Shown one piece after another: positions 59,056 to 64,000 of a DNA stretch of 64,000 bases. Below the pieces are notes generated by a model. It was given only the letters and a program-made list of their open reading frames with translations, did no database searches and was not told the DNA's origin. This stretch comes from Marsupella aquatica. Its lineage: Eukaryota; Marchantiophyta. Numbering within the stretch: position 1 is the stretch's first letter; every line of letters begins with the position of its first letter. Location of the stretch: the NCBI GenBank assembly GCA_973895155.1, contig OZ316897.1, positions 930,001 through 994,000 on the forward strand, written 5' to 3'. Made by a program: the position numbers and the translations under genes.

Positions 59056-59767
59056 AGTTACTTGGTCCTCCATCACAGCGGTTACAGGTGGATCTTACCA
59101 TGGTCCGTGAGGGTCAACGTACTTTCATTGGCAGATGTAGTGGTGGCAAACCCATTGCGCCAAGACATCATTGGGACAACGACAACAACAGCAGGGGCAG
59201 TAGCATCACGAGCAGCAACAACGAAGGAGGCCAAACATGCTGCACGAGCTTCATCTGATAGCTTCCTCCCCCTCGCTCTTGAGATATTTGGGCGTCTCCA
59301 TCATCAGTTCGACGAACTTCTTCAACAAGCTAGTGTGACGGGTTTAGGGTGGGTGCTAGTGTGACGGGCTTCTTCCACAAGCTGCTTGGGATGTTCATGT
59401 CTATCTTTGACAGTGGGTGCTAGTGTGACTCCGCAGCGGCTAGCCCCCCTAGCTAGAGGACATTCCAGTCCCACTTGCCGATTTAGTTTCAACACTTGAT
59501 GTAGACCATTAGCTTTTTGCCACATTTGCTAGGAATGATGAGGACCTCGGTCCATTTGCGGTAGTTTTAGTTACTCTTTCTTGGTTTTTAGGGGTTTCCT
59601 TTTGCTCACTTCTTTTGCGTTTGGTTTTGTCCACTTGGGACCTCTATTGTTTATTATTTTGTACTCTGTTTGGCCCTTTTCTGTAAAAAATATGTATATA
59701 TTCTTAATTGGGCCAGGATTCTCCACACATAAGTCTTAGTCTGAGCTGTAGTTAAGAGGGGACAGGG

Positions 59768-59812
59768 ATTTAGGGTTTAGGGTTTAGGGTGTAGGGCTTA
59801 AACCCTAAACCT
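59768..59812 (+). repeat. Interstitial telomere-like repeat
   Basis: Three TTTAGGG units followed by variants (TGTAGGG), then the inverted form AAACCCTAAACC. This is the plant (Arabidopsis-type) telomere unit. It is short and interstitial. Confidence 0.9.
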
Positions 59813-60584
59813 TGGGATTCCATGAATACACTTTGGGGAATAGATAGCTTAGAGTCTGACTATGTATCCATATTGTGTGAAAAAACAATTTAATCTAACT
59901 TAAATATAAGGATGAAAACAATATATTCTAATGAAACATGGGCAACATGGAAAAATACATATAGACCTAAAGAGTGGTCTCAACAAAGAAAATGAAATAT
60001 ATTAAGAGGGGCCAGGTACAACTAAATTATCGGTGGTCTCCTACATGGAGGCCTCCCCTTCACCTGCAATGCTTTTAGGCCTTGGACCCCCTAAAATGTA
60101 AGATTTCTTAAAAAAACATTAGCCCCTATAAAGCTGGATGTTAAAAACACTCTAATGTTCTTATAAGAGTCAAAGATTAATTAAAATACTTTATTGTTCT
60201 TATGAGACGTTAAGTAGTCCCTTAGAACCAATAAAATGACCCTATATTTTGTCTTATATGATGTGCCATTTTTGTGGAAATGAAACCCCCAAGACTAAAT
60301 TCAAAGGGTACACCTTGTCTAAAATAAACTGAAACAAAAGTACATATAAAAAATCTCAATAAGACAAAGTAACCTGAGTAGGCTCCTCAACAAGGTAACC
60401 CAGATATTATATTAAGGATGGGTTATTATGTATCTAAAAATGATAATGATGCATAATGATTTTTCTCATCATTTCTATTACCATTCAAAGAGTGTGCATA
60501 TCTAATCTGAGTTCACATCACTAGATCTTCACATCACAATTTCAAGAATTCTAAGCTTGTGGTCTTGCTTATCAACCACTATAT
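59813..60584. other. Intergenic, nothing recognised
   Basis: AT-rich DNA without a supported feature. Confidence 0.4.
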
Positions 60585-61045
60585 GGTTGCTCCAAATTTA
60601 AGCAACCTTCCCCAAAGAGTATTAAAAAGCTTTTAACACTATGATCGTAGATACATAATTAACCAGCAAAACAATTTTCTTTAATTAAGTAACTAACGGA
60701 GTGAGGTTCCCCAAAAAGTAACTTGAAATGTTTTCCCCTCAAAAAGACTAAATAAGATCATTCCTTTTAAGAGTTCCGATGATTTTTTTATAAACCACCT
60801 TAAAGCACAAATAAATTAGTGTTGGGTGACTTGGTACATTATTTGGCCCTCTCCTCTCTGCTCAAGACATGGCCTTACAAAGTGTTGGGCCCACTTTTAT
60901 CCCCAACTAGATCATTTTTCTTGTAAGCAACTCTTTAGGTTATGAGTGCCTTTCAAAAAAGTGGTGGACTTTTCAGGTTTCTCTCATAACATTTTAGTTA
61001 CCAACACATAAGTTACTCAAACTAATAAACTTAGGAAACAAAACT
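60585..61045 (+). repeat. Diverged dispersed repeat, copy 2
   Basis: Pairs in direct orientation with 57640-58150. It is followed by a homopolymer of 20 G (61060-61079), which is a likely assembly-difficult point. Confidence 0.55.
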
Positions 61046-61204
61046 ATAGTAGTAGTTAAGGGGGGGGGGGGGGGGGGGGATATTGTCTTGAAGTGCTTAG
61101 AGTGTCTCACACTCCTTGAATTTCAATTCTTACACTCTTGGGAAGAGATGGTTTAGGGTTTAGGTATCCCTTGTATAAAATGTCTGTGCAATATGATTTA
61201 AACA

Positions 61205-61505
61205 GCCTCGATACCCATGCATTGCGCAAAAGATTTGTTGTCAGTGCGAAAAACGGCACATGCATAAAAGATATGATTTGCAAATAAAATATCATTACAG
61301 TGCAAAAGATGTGGTTAATATGAAATATATGTCATTGCGCAAAAGATGTTGTGTAAAATTTCTCATTGCACAAAAGATGTCATATGTGGTATATGCATCC
61401 ATAAACTCCCCCACTCCGGCCCAACTTTGGGTGTATAGTTTGGCCCCTAACCCGTTGCTATTTCATTCAAATGCACATTCAAAAATAGAGAAGATGTCAA
61501 TATGA
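61205..61505 (-). repeat. AAAGATG satellite, fourth block
   Basis: 'gcgcaaaagatgt', 'tgcaaaagatgtgg' and 'gcacaaaagatgtc' recur. This is the reverse complement of the CATCTTTT family, as at 1.02-1.35 kb. Confidence 0.65.
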
Positions 61506-62700
61506 GAAGAAGATGTAGTGGTGGATCTAGCCACCGAACACCCTCACCAAGCCCAATACCTTGCCTAAGTACTCCCAGTGTCAAACCCATTGAACTCCTT
61601 GAGCAAGCACCTTGATGCCTCTATGTATCACCGCCAACGACAACTAGCTCCCCTACAAAGCAGCACTTGCTCCCACCTAGCTTAGCACGACCGTACCTCG
61701 ACAACACCCACTGTTTGCACATTCAAACAAAGCAACAGGTAAGCTATCCACCTTGATCTTGGAACCAAAGACTATTGTCTTGCCTTAAACTCAACACTTG
61801 TTAGTAAGTAGGTTAGCGGATAGAGTCTCTTAGACTAACGTGCCCTTGCCATAAGCTGAAGCTAATTAAGGTCAACATTCAAAGTTCATCCAGAACAACC
61901 CTCGAAACAACCCTTAAATTATCGAGTACCACCCAAGCTTCTCCACTTTCTATCCATCATTGGCTGACCACGTAAGTGCCTCCAAGACGTGCTCATGGCT
62001 CAAATATATAGCTAGGTTGTCCCAAACATCAGGTTCAATTTGGCCCCACCTCTAACACTCCTACGACCAACTTAACTAGGAGTTTGAGGGCAAGATGCAC
62101 TTGGACCACATCACCCGTGCCTACTTGACATTGCCTCCCCAATACAAGCTCCCGCGGGAAATTGAACTTGGCTTGGCTGCTGTTTTGGTAGGATTGGTAA
62201 GCAGACAAGGTAGCCCTTACAAACCATGAAGACCAAATGCATCCCCAAATTCAGTTGAGATCAGGGGAGGTAGTACTCCTTGAGACTTTCCAACGCACCC
62301 AAGAATTATTCCAATGAACTTCCCGTTGAAAAGATATTGTTATTTCTGTTTGATGTTTCTTCTTATTAGTGCAACTGTTGCACTTCATGACTTGAGCTTG
62401 CCCTTGGTCCTATGGGAGATACCAATCCCTTTGTATATGCTTCTAGCGACCTGTCACCCCTGACCAACTTTGGTCTCCCATTTTTGGCTCTCTACTTGGA
62501 CTCCAACCCGATTGACATGCAAAATGTCCTACTCCATAAGTGCAATTTTTACTCTACTTAGAAAAAAGCAAGCCTGCACTTATCACTAAATGCAATTTGA
62601 TGGGATTGTTCACTTGCCAATAAGTGCATATGCGCACCTAATAAGGGTTTGCACTTATAAAATTTTCATATCACCAAATATTTGGGGCCTTTTTGCACTG
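61506..62700. other. Intergenic; GCACTTA words near the right side
   Basis: No gene. From about 62540 to 62780 the word GCACTTA or its complement TAAGTGC recurs at least six times in both orientations, reminiscent of subterminal repeats of a DNA transposon. Element ends were not found. Confidence 0.35.
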
Positions 62701-62937
62701 AAAAACTCCACTTAACAAGAGCACAGAACACGGTGCCTTGCAGTTAGCCAAGATTCGCACTTATGGATCTTGCACTTAAAGAGAGCCGACTGTACAGTAG
62801 TTTAGGTGTATCGAGGTCTGAGGTTTGAGATGCATTCTGCGAAGCTCTTGATTTGGGGCACGAGGAATGCTCGAAGAAGCTGTGCGAATTCGGCACCGTG
62901 CTTCCATCTCCAAGACTGCGCCATGCGCCTCGTCTGA

Positions 62938-63873
62938 TTGATGTCGCGGACGCCCATGGCTCCAACAATCCCTCCAGACTCGTGGGACAGCCACATGCAC
63001 GTCGTCGATCCCACACAATTCCCGCTCGCCCCTGACGCCCGTTACGTTCCTTCTCCGCACACGCTCTCGGACGCGATTGCCTTCGAATCCTCTCTCGGGC
63101 TGCGCAATATCGTCCTCGTGCAGCCATCGATCTATGGCATTGACAACTCCTGCCTGCTCAACGCTCTCCAGAGCCTCGGTCCCCACCGCGGCCGTGGCGT
63201 GGTGCAGTTCGATCCACTCAGCGTGGCGAGGGAGACTCTGGAGGATTGGCATGCGATGGGTGTCCGAGGGGTTCGCCTCAATCTGAAGTCGACTGGACAA
63301 GAGGATATGGAGGTTTCCGTGTTCGAGGAGCTGTTGCACGCGTATGCGACGCGGATCTCGCCATTCGGATGGGTTCTTCAGGTGTACGTGTCTCTCGAAA
63401 TGGTGGCCTCTCTTGAGCGGATTGTTCCCCAGCTCGGTGTCACTGTGTGTCTGGATCACTTCGCTCATCCGTCCTTGCCATCTGCAATTCACGAATCCAC
63501 ATCTCCAGTGCTGCAATCGGCTACTTTTGATTACGATCCCTACGACCTGCCCGGCTTCAGTTCGCTCGTAGCTCTTCTTCGCCAGGGCTCGACCTACGTG
63601 AAGGTCTCTGGCGCCTACAGAATTTCAGCTGATCCAGAGCTGAGAGATTTGGAGCCGGTGGCAGCGGAGTTGCTGCGTGTTGCGGGAGACAAGCGTTTGG
63701 TTTTTGCGACAGATTGGCCCCATACGAGATTTGAAGGCTTGGACATTCGACCTTTCGTGGAGAAGGTGATGGAGTGGTGTAAGGGAGATGAAGGGCTGAT
63801 CCAGAGGGTCTTCAGAGGCAATGCTGAAGATTTGTGGGATGTACGTGGCCACGCAAAAGTGAGTCGTCCATGA
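62938..63873 (+). CDS. LigI-like amidohydrolase (2-pyrone-4,6-dicarboxylate lactonase family), intronless
   Basis: TIM-barrel metal-dependent hydrolase of the amidohydrolase_2 group, 311 aa in one exon; family members are about 280-320 aa. Visible motifs are WDSHMHVVDP (residues 15-24, the D-x-H-x-H at the end of strand 1), NIVLVQPSIYG, GVRLNLK, VCLDHFAHP (His at the end of a barrel strand), YVKVSGAYRIS, and LVFATDWPHTRF, carrying the catalytic Asp. So the active-site set looks complete. LigI hydrolyses a lignin-derived lactone in bacteria. The real substrate here is unknown. The coding sequence is markedly GC-richer than its surroundings and has no introns, unlike every other gene here, which suggests horizontal origin from a bacterium or fungus. 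The ATG at 62938 is the first in frame close to the motif. Confidence 0.88.
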   Translation: MMSRTPMAPTIPPDSWDSHMHVVDPTQFPLAPDARYVPSPHTLSDAIAFESSLGLRNIVLVQPSIYGIDNSCLLNALQSLGPHRGRGVVQFDPLSVARETLEDWHAMGVRGVRLNLKSTGQEDMEVSVFEELLHAYATRISPFGWVLQVYVSLEMVASLERIVPQLGVTVCLDHFAHPSLPSAIHESTSPVLQSATFDYDPYDLPGFSSLVALLRQGSTYVKVSGAYRISADPELRDLEPVAAELLRVAGDKRLVFATDWPHTRFEGLDIRPFVEKVMEWCKGDEGLIQRVFRGNAEDLWDVRGHAKVSRP

Positions 63874-63884
63874 GGGCCAGAGAC

Positions 63885-64000
63885 TTGCAAATTTGTAAAT
63901 TTTGAGATTGGGCCTATATTGGAGAACGTGTTTTGAGCGGTGCAAAGGCTACGAGGGGCTGTACATAGAATATGTAGAGCCAATGTGGAGGACATGTGGA
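63885..64000 (+). pseudogene. Decayed partial copy of the amidohydrolase 3' end
   Basis: The bases 'ttggagaacgtgttttgagc' through 'gtggaggacatgtgga' align in order with 63750-63840 of the gene just upstream (GTGGAGAAGGTGATGGAGTG ... GCTGAAGATTTGTGGGA), with many substitutions and stop codons in frame. It runs off the window edge. Confidence 0.7.

Noticed and set aside
59768-59812. Chromosome end
   Set aside because: Only a few telomere units are present and ordinary sequence continues on both sides.
62776-63516. Minus-strand frame of 246 codons
   Set aside because: It is the antisense shadow of the GC-rich LigI-like gene, and its Arg/His-rich sequence has no motif.

Overview
The window reads as nuclear DNA of a land plant or close streptophyte relative. 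The evidence is small spliced eukaryotic genes with GT-AG introns, a short TTTAGGG-type telomere motif near 59.77 kb, a plant-type LTR-retroelement gag relic with a TGGCGCC primer-binding site, and a DUF8039-like domain. A non-seed plant (bryophyte, lycophyte or fern) is my best guess, but the species cannot be fixed from the sequence. Most of the window is AT-rich repeat DNA with few genes.

Region 1 (about 4.1-29.1 kb) is dominated by a large inverted duplication. The right arm (about 17.49-21.9 kb) carries a microsomal glutathione S-transferase 3-like (MAPEG) gene on + facing the 3' end of a complete HEAT-repeat gene on -, which I identify as a homologue of protein phosphatase 4 regulatory subunit 4 (PPP4R4; 21.28-29.04 kb, about 20 exons). 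The left arm (about 4.12-8.03 kb) is an inverted copy. Its MGST3-like gene is also intact in all five exons, but its PPP4R4 part is only a frameshifted piece of the last exon. The 9.4-kb spacer holds satellites, short direct repeats and a degenerate Ty3-type gag relic.

Region 2 (30.61-46.83 kb) is the most interesting part: a single large DNA transposon-like element of about 16.2 kb bounded by about 530-560-bp terminal inverted repeats. It contains two divergent transcription units. The + unit encodes a 1204-aa protein with three DUF8039-like repeats followed by a DUF7869-type core, which is the best transposase candidate. The - unit encodes a ParB-like domain, a degenerate N6/N4 DNA-methyltransferase-like domain and, directly downstream and possibly spliced into the same protein, an FCP1/NIF-type phosphatase-like domain. 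The element is strewn with many copies of a palindrome (half-site GGATAGGGAT around one central base). These sit in a 28-bp tandem array, in 95-, 108- and 78-bp higher-order repeats within the intergenic region and introns, and even inside reading frames. A ParB-like protein, a methylase-like protein and an iterated palindrome together suggest an element-encoded DNA-binding or marking system that I do not recognise as described.

Region 3 (46.8-62.7 kb) holds a PET100-like cytochrome-c-oxidase assembly factor gene (two exons), a foldback/MITE-like element, several tandem and dispersed repeats and a LINE relic. Region 4 (62.9-64.0 kb) holds an intronless GC-rich amidohydrolase of the 2-pyrone-4,6-dicarboxylate lactonase (LigI) type, a horizontal-transfer candidate, followed by a decayed partial copy of its own 3' end. 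No rRNA or tRNA gene and no CRISPR array was seen.
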